From Ensifer adhaerens (GTDB taxonomy: Bacteria > Pseudomonadota > Alphaproteobacteria > Rhizobiales > Rhizobiaceae), in the NCBI RefSeq assembly GCF_000697965.2, contig NZ_CP015881.1:248001-312000 (forward strand): a stretch of DNA of 64,000 nucleotides. The letters are read 5' to 3'. How positions within the stretch are numbered: position 1 is the stretch's first letter; every line of letters begins with the position of its first letter. Below, one piece after another: positions 1 through 10,200 of this stretch. Both the position numbers and the translations under genes were made by a program. The notes under the pieces were generated by a model, which saw only the letters and a list, made by a program, of their open reading frames with translations, was not told the origin of the DNA and did not search any database.

Positions 1-94
1 CTCGCAGTTGGGGGGCTGGCGCTTCAGCCCGCCGCGCCAACCTCTCCAAAAAAATAGGCACGTTGCGCACGACAGGCGAGATGTGCCCGTTTAC

Positions 95-117
95 AAAAGT
101 AATATTATATGATTTTT
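95..117. promoter_or_regulatory. AT-rich imperfect palindrome upstream of ytfQ-like gene, candidate operator
   Basis: Two 11-base arms around a single central T (position 106) match in 9 of 11 pairs, and the core TAATATTA (100-107) is a perfect palindrome. The site is AT-rich in a GC-rich background and lies about 43 bases before the start of the sugar-binding protein gene. FCD-type GntR regulators often bind AT-rich palindromes, and one is encoded at the end of this operon, so this is a reasonable candidate operator. That link is inferred. Confidence 0.35.
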
Positions 118-159
118 TCTCGATGGCTGCGTGGAGGCAGCTTTCTTTGGGAGGAAATC

Positions 160-1122
160 ATGAAAATCGCCAAGGCACTTGCGAGTGCAACGATCCTTGC
201 TGCCTGCACGTTTGGCAGCGCATCCGCGGCCGATCTGGTCGTCGGCTTTTCGCAGATCGGCTCGGAGTCCGGCTGGCGCGCCGCCGAGACGACACTGACC
301 AAGCAGCAGGCCGAACAGCGCGGCATCGACCTCAAATTTGCTGACGCACAGCAGAAGCAGGAAAACCAGATCAAGGCGATCCGCTCCTTCATTGCGCAAG
401 GGGTGAACGCCATTCTCGTGGCGCCAGTGGTTGCAACCGGCTGGGACGAAGTGCTGCAGGAAGCCAAGGACGCGGAAATTCCGGTCATCCTGCTCGACCG
501 CACGGTCGATTCGTCGAATGAGCTTTACCTGACGGCCGTCACGTCCGACCTCGTGCATGAGGGCAATGTTGCCGGCAAATGGTTGGTCGACACGACCGCG
601 GGCAAGCCCTGCAACGTCGTCGAGCTTCAGGGCACGACCGGCTCCTCGCCGGCGATCGACCGCAAGAAGGGATTTGAACAGGCGCTATCCGGCCACGACA
701 ACCTGAAGATCATCCGCAGCCAGACCGGTGACTTCACCCGCACCAAGGGCAAGGAAGTCATGGAGAGCTTCCTCAAAGCTGAGGACGGCGGCAAGAACAT
801 CTGCGCGCTCTACGCCCACAACGACGACATGGCCGTCGGCGCCATCCAGGCAATCAAGGAAGCCGGCCTGAAGCCGGGCAAGGACATCCTTGTCGTGTCG
901 ATCGATGCCGTTCCGGACATCTTCCAGGCGATGGCAGCCGGCGAAGCCAATGCCACGGTCGAGCTGACGCCGAACATGGCCGGTCCCGCATTCGATGCGC
1001 TTGCCGCCTTCCAGAAGGACGGCACCGCGCCGCCGAAGTGGATCCAGACGGAATCGAAGCTCTACACGCAAGCCGACGAGCCGCTGAAGGTCTACGAGGA
1101 AAAGAAGGGCCTCGGCTACTGA
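160..1122 (+). CDS. ytfQ: Sugar ABC transporter periplasmic binding protein, YtfQ-like
   Basis: Periplasmic receptor of a sugar ABC importer; the family prototype E. coli YtfQ binds galactofuranose. The ATG at 160 follows GGGAGGAAATC and gives a 320-residue protein, usual for the family. Residues 1-23 are a Sec signal peptide ending ASA before ADLVVGF. The mature part shows the type I periplasmic fold features of the LacI/ribose-binding class: VVGFSQIG, AILVAPVVATGW, VILLDRTVD, ALYAHNDDMAVGAIQA and VVSIDAVPDIF. It is followed by ATPase and two permease genes, with a hairpin in between that may keep its mRNA more abundant. The exact sugar cannot be proven from sequence. Confidence 0.9.
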   Translation: MKIAKALASATILAACTFGSASAADLVVGFSQIGSESGWRAAETTLTKQQAEQRGIDLKFADAQQKQENQIKAIRSFIAQGVNAILVAPVVATGWDEVLQEAKDAEIPVILLDRTVDSSNELYLTAVTSDLVHEGNVAGKWLVDTTAGKPCNVVELQGTTGSSPAIDRKKGFEQALSGHDNLKIIRSQTGDFTRTKGKEVMESFLKAEDGGKNICALYAHNDDMAVGAIQAIKEAGLKPGKDILVVSIDAVPDIFQAMAAGEANATVELTPNMAGPAFDALAAFQKDGTAPPKWIQTESKLYTQADEPLKVYEEKKGLGY

Positions 1123-1131
1123 CGTCGGCCG

Positions 1132-1159
1132 TGGCCCGCGCTGCTTCTCGCGCGGGCCA
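1132..1159 (+). terminator. Intercistronic hairpin after the binding-protein gene
   Basis: Perfect 9-bp stem TGGCCCGCG / CGCGGGCCA with a 10-base loop, starting 10 bases after the stop of the binding-protein gene. No strong U tract follows (AGCTCTTTCCC). Hairpins here in ABC operons commonly stabilise the binding-protein message or attenuate the downstream genes. Confidence 0.55.
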
Positions 1160-1255
1160 AGCTCTTTCCCAAGTTTCCGTCTGAAGAGCACAGCTTGCCG
1201 CAGCTAGGCGCTGTGCTTCTCGTCAGTAGATACCAGCATCGCGGAGACGGTATCG

Positions 1256-2770
1256 ATGCAGACCAATGACCACATTCTCCAGGCGATCCGGATCGAAAAG
1301 ACTTTTCCGGGGACCAGAGCCCTCGACAAGGTCGATTTTCACCTCAGGCGCGGAGAGGTTCATGCGCTGCTTGGCGAAAACGGTGCCGGCAAGTCGACCC
1401 TGATCAAATGCCTGACCGGCGCCTATCGTCGCGACGGCGGCGCCATCCTGCTCGACGATGCCGAGGTTGATCCGCGCGACACCTTCGAAGCCCAGGCGCT
1501 CGGCATCGGCACGGTCTATCAGGAGGTAAACCTGCTGCCGAACCTGACGGTTGCCGAGAACCTCTTCCTCGGGCGCCAGCCGCGCCGCTTCGGCATGGTT
1601 GACGCCCGTGCCATGAATCGGCGGGCTCGGGATCTGCTTGCCGATTATGAACTCGACATCGACGTCACCCGCGATCTCGCCAGCTATTCGGTGGCGATCC
1701 AGCAGGTGGTCGCCATTGCCCGCGCCGTCGATCTCTCCGGCAAGGTGCTGATCCTCGACGAGCCGACGGCGAGCCTCGATGCGCATGAGGTGGCGATGCT
1801 GTTCCGCATTATCCGGCGCCTCAAGGCACGCGGGCTCGGCATCGTCTTCGTCACCCACTTCCTCGAACAGGTCTATGAGATTTCCGACCGGATTACCGTG
1901 CTTAGGAACGGGCAGCTCGTCGGAACGCGTGAAACCGCCAATCTCGATCGCCGCGAGCTGATTGCGATGATGATTGGCCGTGAGCTGGCGGCGGAAATCC
2001 ACGCGCCGCGCGCTGAGGTCCGGCAAGGGCCGTTGCGCTACCGCTTCCGAAACTACGGCCGCAAGGGGCGCGTCCGACCCTTCGACCTCGATGTCCGGGC
2101 CGGCGAAGTGGTCGGCATGGCCGGCCTGCTCGGCTCCGGACGGACGGAGACCGCCGAGCTTCTCTTCGGCGCCCATCGCGCCGACAGCGGCGGGGCCGAG
2201 ATCGATGGTCGTGCGGTCGACCTTGCGTCGCCGCGCGCTGCCATTCGCCATCGCTTCGGCTTCTGCCCGGAGGATCGCAAGACTTCGGGCATTATCGGCG
2301 ATCTCTCGGTGCGCGAAAACATCGTGCTGGCGCTGCAGGCCCGCCGAGGCTGGACGCGGCCGATCTCGCGGGCGGAGCAGAACCGGCTGGCGGACCACTA
2401 TATCCGCGCGCTCGATATCCGCACGGCCGATCGGGAGAAGCCGATCAAGCTTCTGTCCGGCGGCAACCAGCAGAAAGCGATCCTCGCGCGCTGGCTCGCG
2501 ACCGAGCCCGAATTCCTGATCCTCGACGAGCCGACGCGCGGCATCGATGTCGGCGCCCATGCGGAAATCGTCAAGCTGATCGAGGCGCTGCGCGAGAAGG
2601 GCCTGTCGCTGATCGTCGTCTCCTCGGAGATCGAGGAACTGGTCGCTTACAGCACCCGGGTCATCGTGCTTCGCGATCGCGCCCATGTCGCCGAACTCGA
2701 CGGCAGCCGCATCACTGCCAGTGAGATCGTCGAAGCGATCGCCGCAACCAATGAAAGGAGGACGTCGTGA
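1256..2770 (+). CDS. ytfR: Sugar ABC transporter ATPase, two-domain, YtfR-like
   Basis: Duplicated ABC ATPase (504 residues) that energises sugar uptake; the length is standard for the RbsA/YtfR/MglA class. Domain 1 has Walker A GENGAGKST (40-48), a signature-type stretch with QQVVAIARA, and Walker B VLILDEPTASLD near 164. Domain 2 has the degenerate Walker A typical of the class (LLGSGRTE), CPEDRKTSG, signature LLSGGNQQKAILARW and Walker B FLILDEPTRGID. The stop overlaps the GTG start of the first permease by 4 bases, indicating translational coupling. Confidence 0.93.
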   Translation: MQTNDHILQAIRIEKTFPGTRALDKVDFHLRRGEVHALLGENGAGKSTLIKCLTGAYRRDGGAILLDDAEVDPRDTFEAQALGIGTVYQEVNLLPNLTVAENLFLGRQPRRFGMVDARAMNRRARDLLADYELDIDVTRDLASYSVAIQQVVAIARAVDLSGKVLILDEPTASLDAHEVAMLFRIIRRLKARGLGIVFVTHFLEQVYEISDRITVLRNGQLVGTRETANLDRRELIAMMIGRELAAEIHAPRAEVRQGPLRYRFRNYGRKGRVRPFDLDVRAGEVVGMAGLLGSGRTETAELLFGAHRADSGGAEIDGRAVDLASPRAAIRHRFGFCPEDRKTSGIIGDLSVRENIVLALQARRGWTRPISRAEQNRLADHYIRALDIRTADREKPIKLLSGGNQQKAILARWLATEPEFLILDEPTRGIDVGAHAEIVKLIEALREKGLSLIVVSSEIEELVAYSTRVIVLRDRAHVAELDGSRITASEIVEAIAATNERRTS

Positions 2771-3792
2771 CGTCGTTCCTCAGGCTCTATTTCAACCGGT
2801 TGCTGCCGCAGCTGATTGCGCTCGGCATAATCGTCGCGGCGGTATCACTGGTGTTTCCCGGCTTCCTCAACCTGCAGATCCAGAATGGCCGCCTCTATGG
2901 CAGCCTCATCGATATCCTCAATCGCGGCGCGCCGGTGGTGCTTTTGGCAATCGGCATGACGGTCGTCATCGCCACCAAGGGCATCGACCTCTCGGTTGGC
3001 GCGGTCATGGCGATCTGCGGCGCAACGGCCGCCGCGGCGATCACGTCGGGACACTCGCTCGCCGCGACGCTGCTGATCACGCTTGGTGTCGGTATCCTTT
3101 GCGGTCTCTGGAACGGGGTGCTGGTCGCGGTGCTCGACATCCAGCCGATCATCGCGACGCTGGTGTTGATGGTCGCCGGTCGCGGCGTCGCCCAGCTCAT
3201 CACCGAGGGGGCGATCCTGACCTTCAACGACCCCGACCTCGTCTTCATCGGCAGCGGTTCCTTTGCCGGCCTACCGATGCCGGTGGTGATCTGGTTGATA
3301 TTCGGCATATTGACTGCGCTGCTCGTAAGGCGGACGGCGCTCGGCATGCTGATCGAGGCGATCGGTGTCAATCGCCAGGCAAGCACGCTGTCCGGGGTGC
3401 TGACGCCTGTGCTGTTGATCGCCGCCTATGTGCTTTCCGGTCTCTGCGCTGCCATCGCCGGCATTATCGCCGCCGCTGACATCCGCGGTGCGGATGCCAA
3501 CAATGCCGGTCTGTGGCTGGAGCTCGATGCCATCCTTGCGGTCGTCGTCGGCGGCACGTCGCTGCTCGGCGGCCGCTTCAGCATCGCCGCATCGGTGCTC
3601 GGCGCGATCATCATCCAGGCGATCAACACCGGCATTCTTCTCTCCGGCTTCCCGCCAGAGTTCAACCTGATCATCAAGGCCGCGATCATCGTCTTCATCC
3701 TGGTGCTTCAGTCGCCGCGCTTCCGCACGGCCTTTGCCTTCCTCGTGCCGGCGCGCGGTGCGAGAAACCCGAGCGAGCGAGCCGCAAAATGA
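2767..3792 (+). CDS. ytfT: Sugar ABC transporter permease, YtfT-like
   Basis: Inner-membrane permease of the RbsC/AraH class (341 residues), hydrophobic throughout with about 8-10 membrane segments. Family signatures are visible: VLLAIGMTVVIATKGIDLSVGAVMAICG near the N-terminal third and LELDAILAVVVGGTSLLGG near the C-terminal third. It starts at GTG 2767 inside the overlap with the ATPase stop and ends overlapping the ATG of the next permease by 4 bases. The pair probably forms a heteromeric channel, as YtfT/YjfF do in E. coli. Confidence 0.92.
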   Translation: MTSFLRLYFNRLLPQLIALGIIVAAVSLVFPGFLNLQIQNGRLYGSLIDILNRGAPVVLLAIGMTVVIATKGIDLSVGAVMAICGATAAAAITSGHSLAATLLITLGVGILCGLWNGVLVAVLDIQPIIATLVLMVAGRGVAQLITEGAILTFNDPDLVFIGSGSFAGLPMPVVIWLIFGILTALLVRRTALGMLIEAIGVNRQASTLSGVLTPVLLIAAYVLSGLCAAIAGIIAAADIRGADANNAGLWLELDAILAVVVGGTSLLGGRFSIAASVLGAIIIQAINTGILLSGFPPEFNLIIKAAIIVFILVLQSPRFRTAFAFLVPARGARNPSERAAK

Positions 3793-4757
3793 AGCCGAAA
3801 TATCTTCCGCTCACGGCAACGCTCGTGATCTTCCTGCTCGGCTACGCGCTTTGCGTGGCGCAATATCCGAACATGCTGTCGACGCGTGTCATCGGCAACC
3901 TTCTGACGGACAACGCCTTCCTCGGCATTGCCGCTGTCGGCATGACCTTCGTCATCATCTCCGGCGGCATCGATCTTTCGATCGGCTCGGTGATCGCCTT
4001 TACCGGCGTGTTTCTCGCCGTCGTGCTGGAACACACGAGCATCCACCCGCTCATTGCCTTCGCGATGGTTCTGGCGATCGCGACGCTCTTCGGCGCCGCG
4101 ATGGGGGCGATCATCCACTATCTGGAAATGCCGCCCTTCATCGTCACGCTGGCGGGCATGTTCTTGGCGCGGGGCATGGCCTTCGTGTTGTCGATCGACA
4201 GCATTCCGATCAAGCATCCCTTCTACGCGACCTTGAAGGCGCTCTACTTCAAGCTGCCGGGCGGCGGGCGCATCACCCTGATTGGCGGCCTGATGTTGCT
4301 CGTCTTCGCGATCGGTATCCTGATCGCGCACCGCACACGCTTCGGCACCAATGTCTATGCGCTCGGCGGCGGCACGGCGACGGCGCGACTGATGGGCGTG
4401 CCGGTTGCGGCGACGACGATCCGCATCTATGCGCTCTCGGGCCTGCTTGCGGGATTGTCCGGCATCGTCTTTTCGCTCTACACCTCGGCCGGCTATTCCC
4501 TTGCCGCCGTCGGCGTCGAGCTCGACGCCATCACCGCGGTCGTCATCGGGGGCACGCTTTTGACCGGTGGTTCGGGCTTTGTTGCCGGCACGCTGGTGGG
4601 CATCCTCATTCAAGGGTTGATCCAGACCTACATCACCTTTGACGGATCGCTGTCGAGCTGGTGGACGAAGATCCTGATCGGCCTTCTGCTCTTTGCTTTT
4701 ATCCTGCTGCAGAAGGGTATCATCTTCGTTTCGCGCCAGCGCCAGCAGCGGGCGTGA
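3789..4757 (+). CDS. yjfF: Sugar ABC transporter permease, YjfF-like
   Basis: Second permease of the importer, 322 residues from the ATG at 3789. That ATG overlaps the previous stop as ATGA, which is why I prefer it over upstream in-frame starts. It shows the same class signatures as its neighbour: IAAVGMTFVIISGGIDLSIGSVIAF and VGVELDAITAVVIGGTLLTGG, with multiple membrane segments. Having two different permeases beside a YtfQ/YtfR pair is the arrangement of the E. coli ytfQRT-yjfF galactofuranose importer. Confidence 0.92.
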   Translation: MKPKYLPLTATLVIFLLGYALCVAQYPNMLSTRVIGNLLTDNAFLGIAAVGMTFVIISGGIDLSIGSVIAFTGVFLAVVLEHTSIHPLIAFAMVLAIATLFGAAMGAIIHYLEMPPFIVTLAGMFLARGMAFVLSIDSIPIKHPFYATLKALYFKLPGGGRITLIGGLMLLVFAIGILIAHRTRFGTNVYALGGGTATARLMGVPVAATTIRIYALSGLLAGLSGIVFSLYTSAGYSLAAVGVELDAITAVVIGGTLLTGGSGFVAGTLVGILIQGLIQTYITFDGSLSSWWTKILIGLLLFAFILLQKGIIFVSRQRQQRA

Positions 4758-4772
4758 GGCAAGGGTCGCGCG

Positions 4773-5501
4773 ATGTGGCCGTCCCCCCATCAGCCGCGCA
4801 AACGCACGAGCCACCGGCTCGTCGTCGAGGAACTCGGCCAGGCGGTGGTCGGAGGGGAATTCTCCGTCGGGGATATCCTGCCGGGTGATGTGGAGCTGGC
4901 GGCACGCTTCAACGTTTCGCGCACGGTCCTGCGCGAGGCGATGAAGACGCTTGCCGCCAAGGGGCTGATCGTCGCCCGCGCCCGCATCGGCACGCGCGTG
5001 ATGCCGCAGGCAAACTGGAACCTGTTCGATGGTGACGTGCTTTCCTGGCATTTCCGGGCCGGCGTTGATGAGGCGTTTCTCCGCCATGTCAGCGAGGTCC
5101 GCCTGGCGCTCGAGCCCTATGCGGCCGGACTGGCGGCACGCCGCGCCACGGACGCGGATATTTCCCAGATGATGCGGCTGGCCGTTGCCATGGGCGATGC
5201 CGGCCATAGCGCGCAGACGCTGGCGCGCGCCGATCTCGAATTCCATCTCCGTCTGCTTGAAGCGTCGCTCAATCCGTTCATGCAGACCGTTGGCAGCCTG
5301 ATCGAGGCGGCGCTGATGGGTGTCTTTCAATTGAGCAACACGGCCGCCGATTGCGCCGAGATCGACCGCGTCGCGGTCGCGCATATCCGCATCGTCGAGC
5401 AGATCCGCCTGCGCAACGAGGAAGGTGCACGGGTTGCGATGGAGCAGGTGATCCGCGTCGGCCAGCAGCAGTTGATCGCCAATTTGAGGGCACGCGGCTG
5501 A
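4773..5501 (+). CDS. GntR-family (FadR/FCD) transcriptional regulator
   Basis: DNA-binding regulator, 242 residues. The winged helix-turn-helix covers roughly residues 12-80 (LAARFNVSRTVLREAMKTLAAKGLI), followed by an all-helical FCD ligand domain containing the VRLALEPYAAGLAA and DLEFHLRLLEAS stretches. Asp and His residues in the second stretch are typical metal ligands of FCD domains. It begins 15 bases after the second permease gene, so it is probably the last gene of the sugar operon and its local regulator. The effector is likely a sugar or sugar acid (inference). Confidence 0.88.
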   Translation: MWPSPHQPRKRTSHRLVVEELGQAVVGGEFSVGDILPGDVELAARFNVSRTVLREAMKTLAAKGLIVARARIGTRVMPQANWNLFDGDVLSWHFRAGVDEAFLRHVSEVRLALEPYAAGLAARRATDADISQMMRLAVAMGDAGHSAQTLARADLEFHLRLLEASLNPFMQTVGSLIEAALMGVFQLSNTAADCAEIDRVAVAHIRIVEQIRLRNEEGARVAMEQVIRVGQQQLIANLRARG

Positions 5502-5651
5502 TCCGCAGCCGTGTCCGTCGGCAAGACACAAGGCGGAATTCGCCGCGCTGCTTGGCATTTGCCGGCACCTGCGCGTAGGCTGCCGTTGTGGGCGGAGAAA
5601 CCCAAATCCCGATGCGACCGGGCCGCCGACAGAGCGAGCGGGGAGAGCAGG

Positions 5652-7175
5652 GTGAAACAGGATGTGCTGATCGCCGGCGCGGGACCGACCGGCCTGGTGC
5701 TGGCTCTCTGGCTGACCGCCCAGGGTGTCAAGGTCCGCATCATCGACAAGAACGTTGGTCCCGGCCCGACATCGCGGGCGATGGTCGTGCATGCGCGAAC
5801 GCTTGAGCTTTACCGGCAGCTCGATCTGGCCGATGCCGTGCTCGAGGCGGGACACCGCAACCCTTCGGTCAACCTCTGGGCGAAGGGCAAGGTCAGGGCG
5901 CGGATCTCCTTCAGTCCGACCGGCGGGAAAATGACGCCCTATCCCTTCGTTCTTGTCTATCCGCAGGATCATCACGAGCGGTTGCTCGAGGCCCGACTGG
6001 CGGCATTGGGCGTCAAGGTCGATCGGCAGACCGAGCTTGTCGACTTCGAGCACGACGCCGCCGGGGTGAGCGCTCGCTTGCAGTTGCCCGATGGCGGCTC
6101 GGACGTTTGCACGGCGCAGTATCTTGCCGGGTGCGACGGCGCGCGCTCGCCGGTCCGGCACAGACTGGAGGTCGATTTTGCCGGCGGAACCTACGACCAG
6201 ACCTTTTACGTCGCTGACGTTGAAATGAGTGGGGCGACTGCGAATGGAGAAGCCCATATATCGCTCGAAACCGGTGATTTCGTCGCCTTGCTCGCCTATG
6301 CCGAGGGGCGGGGCCGCCTCATCGGTCTGGTGCGGGAGAAGCGGGAGGATGCAGACGCACTCACCTTCGCCGATGTGAGCCATCGCGCCATCGAAAGCCT
6401 TCGCCTCACCGTCGACAAGGTCAACTGGTTCTCCACCTACCGTGTGCATCATCGTGTCGCCGATCGCTTCGAGCGCGGGCGCGTGTTTCTGCTCGGCGAC
6501 GCTGCGCATGTGCATAGTCCGGTCGGCGGCCAGGGCATGAACACCGGCATCGGCGACGCCATCAATCTGGCCTGGAAGCTTGCAGCGGTGCTGAAGGGAC
6601 AGGCGCCGGACCGCCTGCTCGCCAGCTATGAAGGCGAACGGATCGCATTTGCCCGCCAGCTTGTCGAAACGACCGACCGGCTGTTCACCTTCGTGACGGC
6701 CGAAGGCAGCGTCGCGGATTTCCTGCGCATCCACGTCGCCCCAGCCTTGGCTGGTGTCGCCTACCGCGTCGGCGGTGTCAGAGAATTCCTGTTTCGCATC
6801 CTGTCGCAGACGCAGCTCAACTATCGCGGCGGCCCCTTGAGCCGGAGTGCGCGCGGCCGGGTGCAGGGTGGCGATCGGCTGCCCTGGCTAGGCATCAATG
6901 GCCTCGACAATTACGCTTCGCTGGCGGCCATCGCCTGGCAGGTGCATGTCTATGGCGAGGCGCAAAACGACATAAGAGCTTGGTGCGCGGCCAAGCACAT
7001 GCCGCTTCACGTCTTCCCATGGGGCGAGCAACAGGCTGCCGGCGGCCTGGTGCGGGATGCTGCCTATCTGTTGCGTCCGGACAGCTATGTGGCGGTGGTT
7101 GCGGACCGAGCGATGCCGGAAGCCCTCGAAGCCTACTTCGCCGACCAGGGGATCCGCCTGTCGGCGCCGGCTTGA
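5652..7175 (+). CDS. FAD-dependent aromatic-ring-type monooxygenase
   Basis: Flavoprotein monooxygenase of the PheA/TfdB/MhpA class (about 507 residues from GTG 5652, preceded by GGGGAGAGCAGG). The FAD-binding GAGPTG lies at residues 9-14, the DG motif GCDGARSPVRHRL near 159, and the GD motif LLGDAAHVHSPVGGQGMNTG near 279. The C-terminal part resembles the thioredoxin-like domain of this class and ends without extra domains. Its substrate cannot be read from sequence; typical ones are phenols or hydroxylated aromatics. It is 150 bases downstream of the GntR gene on the same strand, so co-transcription is possible but not certain. Confidence 0.85.
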   Translation: MKQDVLIAGAGPTGLVLALWLTAQGVKVRIIDKNVGPGPTSRAMVVHARTLELYRQLDLADAVLEAGHRNPSVNLWAKGKVRARISFSPTGGKMTPYPFVLVYPQDHHERLLEARLAALGVKVDRQTELVDFEHDAAGVSARLQLPDGGSDVCTAQYLAGCDGARSPVRHRLEVDFAGGTYDQTFYVADVEMSGATANGEAHISLETGDFVALLAYAEGRGRLIGLVREKREDADALTFADVSHRAIESLRLTVDKVNWFSTYRVHHRVADRFERGRVFLLGDAAHVHSPVGGQGMNTGIGDAINLAWKLAAVLKGQAPDRLLASYEGERIAFARQLVETTDRLFTFVTAEGSVADFLRIHVAPALAGVAYRVGGVREFLFRILSQTQLNYRGGPLSRSARGRVQGGDRLPWLGINGLDNYASLAAIAWQVHVYGEAQNDIRAWCAAKHMPLHVFPWGEQQAAGGLVRDAAYLLRPDSYVAVVADRAMPEALEAYFADQGIRLSAPA

Positions 7176-7280
7176 GATTTCTCGAGACGGCGGCGCGGTG
7201 CGCCGCCGATGCTTGGTCGCAAGGGGCGTCAAGCTGAGACGAGAGATACGATCCCTTGTCGGCTTGAACTCGACCGGCGG

Positions 7281-10200
7281 TCAGTGCCCGGCCGGCGTCT
7301 CGGCCTTGCGTTCCGCTGCTTCGCCTTCAACGGCCGGATGCCGGGAAATGCCCACGAGCTTGTGGCCGCGCTCACGCAGCCACTGGAAAGCGACGTAGAG
7401 CGCCGGAATGACGAAGATGCCGACGAGCGCTGCGGCAAGCATGCCGCCAGCGACACCGGTGCCGACCGCGCGCCGACTGAGTTCGCCGGCGCCCTTGGCG
7501 ACCACCAGCGGCACCAGGCCAACGATGAAGGCGAAGCTCGTCATCATCACGGCGCGGAAGCGGGCGCGGGCGCCTTCGATCGCCGCATCGACGATGCTTG
7601 CTCCAGCCTCGCGGTGCGCCTTGGCAAACTCGACGATCAGGATCGCGTTCTTCGAGGCGAGCGCGATCAGCACGACGAGGCCGATCTGGGCGTAGATGTC
7701 GAAGGACAGACCCGCGACGAGCACGGACAAGAGCGCGCCCGAGACGCCGAAGGCAACCGACAGGAGCACCGGCACGGGGATCGTCCAGCTTTCGTAGAGC
7801 GCGACGAGGAAGAGGTAGGCGAACAGCACGGCCATTGCCAGGATGGCGGTGGTCTTGCCCGCCGCCTCCAGCTCCTGCAACGCCGTTCCGGTCCATTCGT
7901 AGCTGTAGCCGGGCGGCAGGGTCGAGGCCGACAACGCTTCCATGGCGGCAAGCGCCTCGCCCGAGGAGTGGCCGGCGGCCGGCTGGCCGTTCAGCGTGAT
8001 CGAGCGATAATTGTTGTAGCGCACGATCGACTGGGGACCGACGATATAGTCGACCTTGGCGACCGAGGCGACCGGCACCATGTCGCCGCTCGTATTGCGC
8101 ACGTGTAGGCGCTGGATGTCGTCGACGGCGTTGCGGTCGGCTTGCGCCGCCTGCATCGTCACCTTCCAGGTGCGGCCGAAGAGGTTGAAGTCGTTGACGT
8201 AGTAGCTGCCGAGCGTGCCCTGCAGCGTGGTGAAGAGGTCGCTCACCGAAACGCCGAGGGCCTGCAGGCGGTCGCGGTCGATATCGAGATAGAGCTGCGG
8301 CGAGCTTGCCGAATAGGTGGTGAAGGTCGGCCCGAGCGCTGGGTTCTGGTTGGCGGCGATAATCAAGCCGCCCGCCGTTGCCGAAAGATCGGCGACGGAA
8401 CGGCCCTGCAGATCGAGCAACTGGTACTCAAAGCCCGAGCCGGTGCCGAGGCCCATGATCGGCGGCAGGTTGAAGGCGAAGATCTGCGCGCCGCGGATCG
8501 CCTGGCCCTTGACCATGGTCGTGCGGATCGCCGCCTCGACGCCGGCCGCATCGCTCAGGCGTTCCGCAAAGGGTTTCATCGTGACGATCGCGAAGGCCGA
8601 GTTGGACTTCGACAAACCGTCGAGGAAGGAGTAGCCGGTGACGGTGATGACGTTGGCAACGCCCTCGATGCCGCCGAGCATCGTCTCGACCTGTTTCACG
8701 ACTTCGTCGGTGCGGTTGTAGGAGGCGCCTTCCGGCAGACGGATTTCCGTGAAGAACGCGCCCTGGTCTTCCGCCGGCAGGAAGCCGGTCGGCACGACCT
8801 TGAAGAGGAAGCCCGTGGCGACGAAGGCGACCGCGAGCAGTGCCAGGCCGATGATGGCGCGCCGGGCGATGTGTCCGGCGACGAAGGCATAGCCGTCACG
8901 CCCCTTGTCGATGGTCCGCGAGATGTAACCGAGGATGCCGCGCTTCGGCCCATGATGGGGTTTCAAGAGCACCGCGCAGAGCGCCGGGCTGAGCGTCAGC
9001 GCGTTGATCGCCGAGATCACCATCGACACCGAAACGGCGACGGCAAACTGCTGGAACAGCTGGCCGCTGAGGCCAGGAATGAAGGCGACGGGCACGAAGA
9101 CGGAGAGCAGCACGAGCGTGATGGCGACGATGGCGCCGGTGATTTCGCCCATCGCACGCCTTGCCGCTTCCGCAGCCGACAGGCCTGGATTTTCCTCCAT
9201 CACCCGCTCGACGTTTTCGACGACCACGATCGCGTCGTCAACGACGATGCCGATCGCCAGCACCATGGCAAGCAGCGACACGGTATTGAGCGAGAAACCC
9301 ATGGCGAGCAGCACGGCGAAGGTGCCGATGAGTGCGACGGGAACGGCAACGAGTGGGATCAGGGTCGCCCGCCAGTTTCCGAGGAACAGGAAGACGATGA
9401 TGATGACGAGGATGAAGGCCTCAAACAGCGTCTCCTCGACGTTGTCGACGCTGGCTTCGACGAACTGGGCTGTGTCGTAGGAGACCGAATAGGTGAGGCC
9501 CGGCGGGAAGGATTTCGACAGCCGTTCCATCGCCTCCTGCACGCCCCTGGCGGCGGCAAGCGCGTTGGCGCCCGGCGCCTGGTAGGTGCCGATCATGGCG
9601 ACCGGCTTGCCGTTGATCCGGGCGTTGGAATCGGAGCTGGCGGCGCCGAGCTCGACGCGCGCGACGTCGCGGATGCGCACATAGGAGCCGTCGGGCCGTG
9701 CCCTCAGAACCACGTCCTCAAACTGTTTGGGATCGGTGAGGCGCCCTTGCGTCTGGAGATTGAGCTGGAACAGCGGGTCGTCGGTCATCGGCTGGGCGCC
9801 GATGCGGCCGATCGCGGCCTGGACGTTCTGGGCCTTCAGCGCATTGATCACATCGGTCGGCGTCAGGTCGAGGCTGGTCATGCGGTCGATGTCGAGCACG
9901 ACGCGCATCGAGTAGTCCTGGGCGCCGAAGAGCTGGGCATCGCCGACGCCGGGCACGCGCTTGACCGTGTCGAGCACGTTGATCGTGGCGTAGTTGGACA
10001 GGAACAGGCTGTCGAAGTTCTGCTTCTCGTCCGCTGCAAAGATCGTGACGACCTGCATCAGCGCGGAGGACTTCTTGCGCACGCTGACGCCGCTCTGCTT
10101 GACCTCGGAGGGCAGGCCGGCCTCGGCGAGCGACACGCGGTTCTGCACGTTGACGGTGGCGATGTCGGGGTCGGTGCCGACGGCGAAGGTGACGGTCAGT

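Noticed and set aside
3708..6734. Long open frame on the minus strand (1008 residues)
   Set aside because: Antisense to the permease, GntR and monooxygenase genes, which have clear families. The translation is Arg/Asp/His-rich with no motifs, a known effect of high GC3 codon bias.
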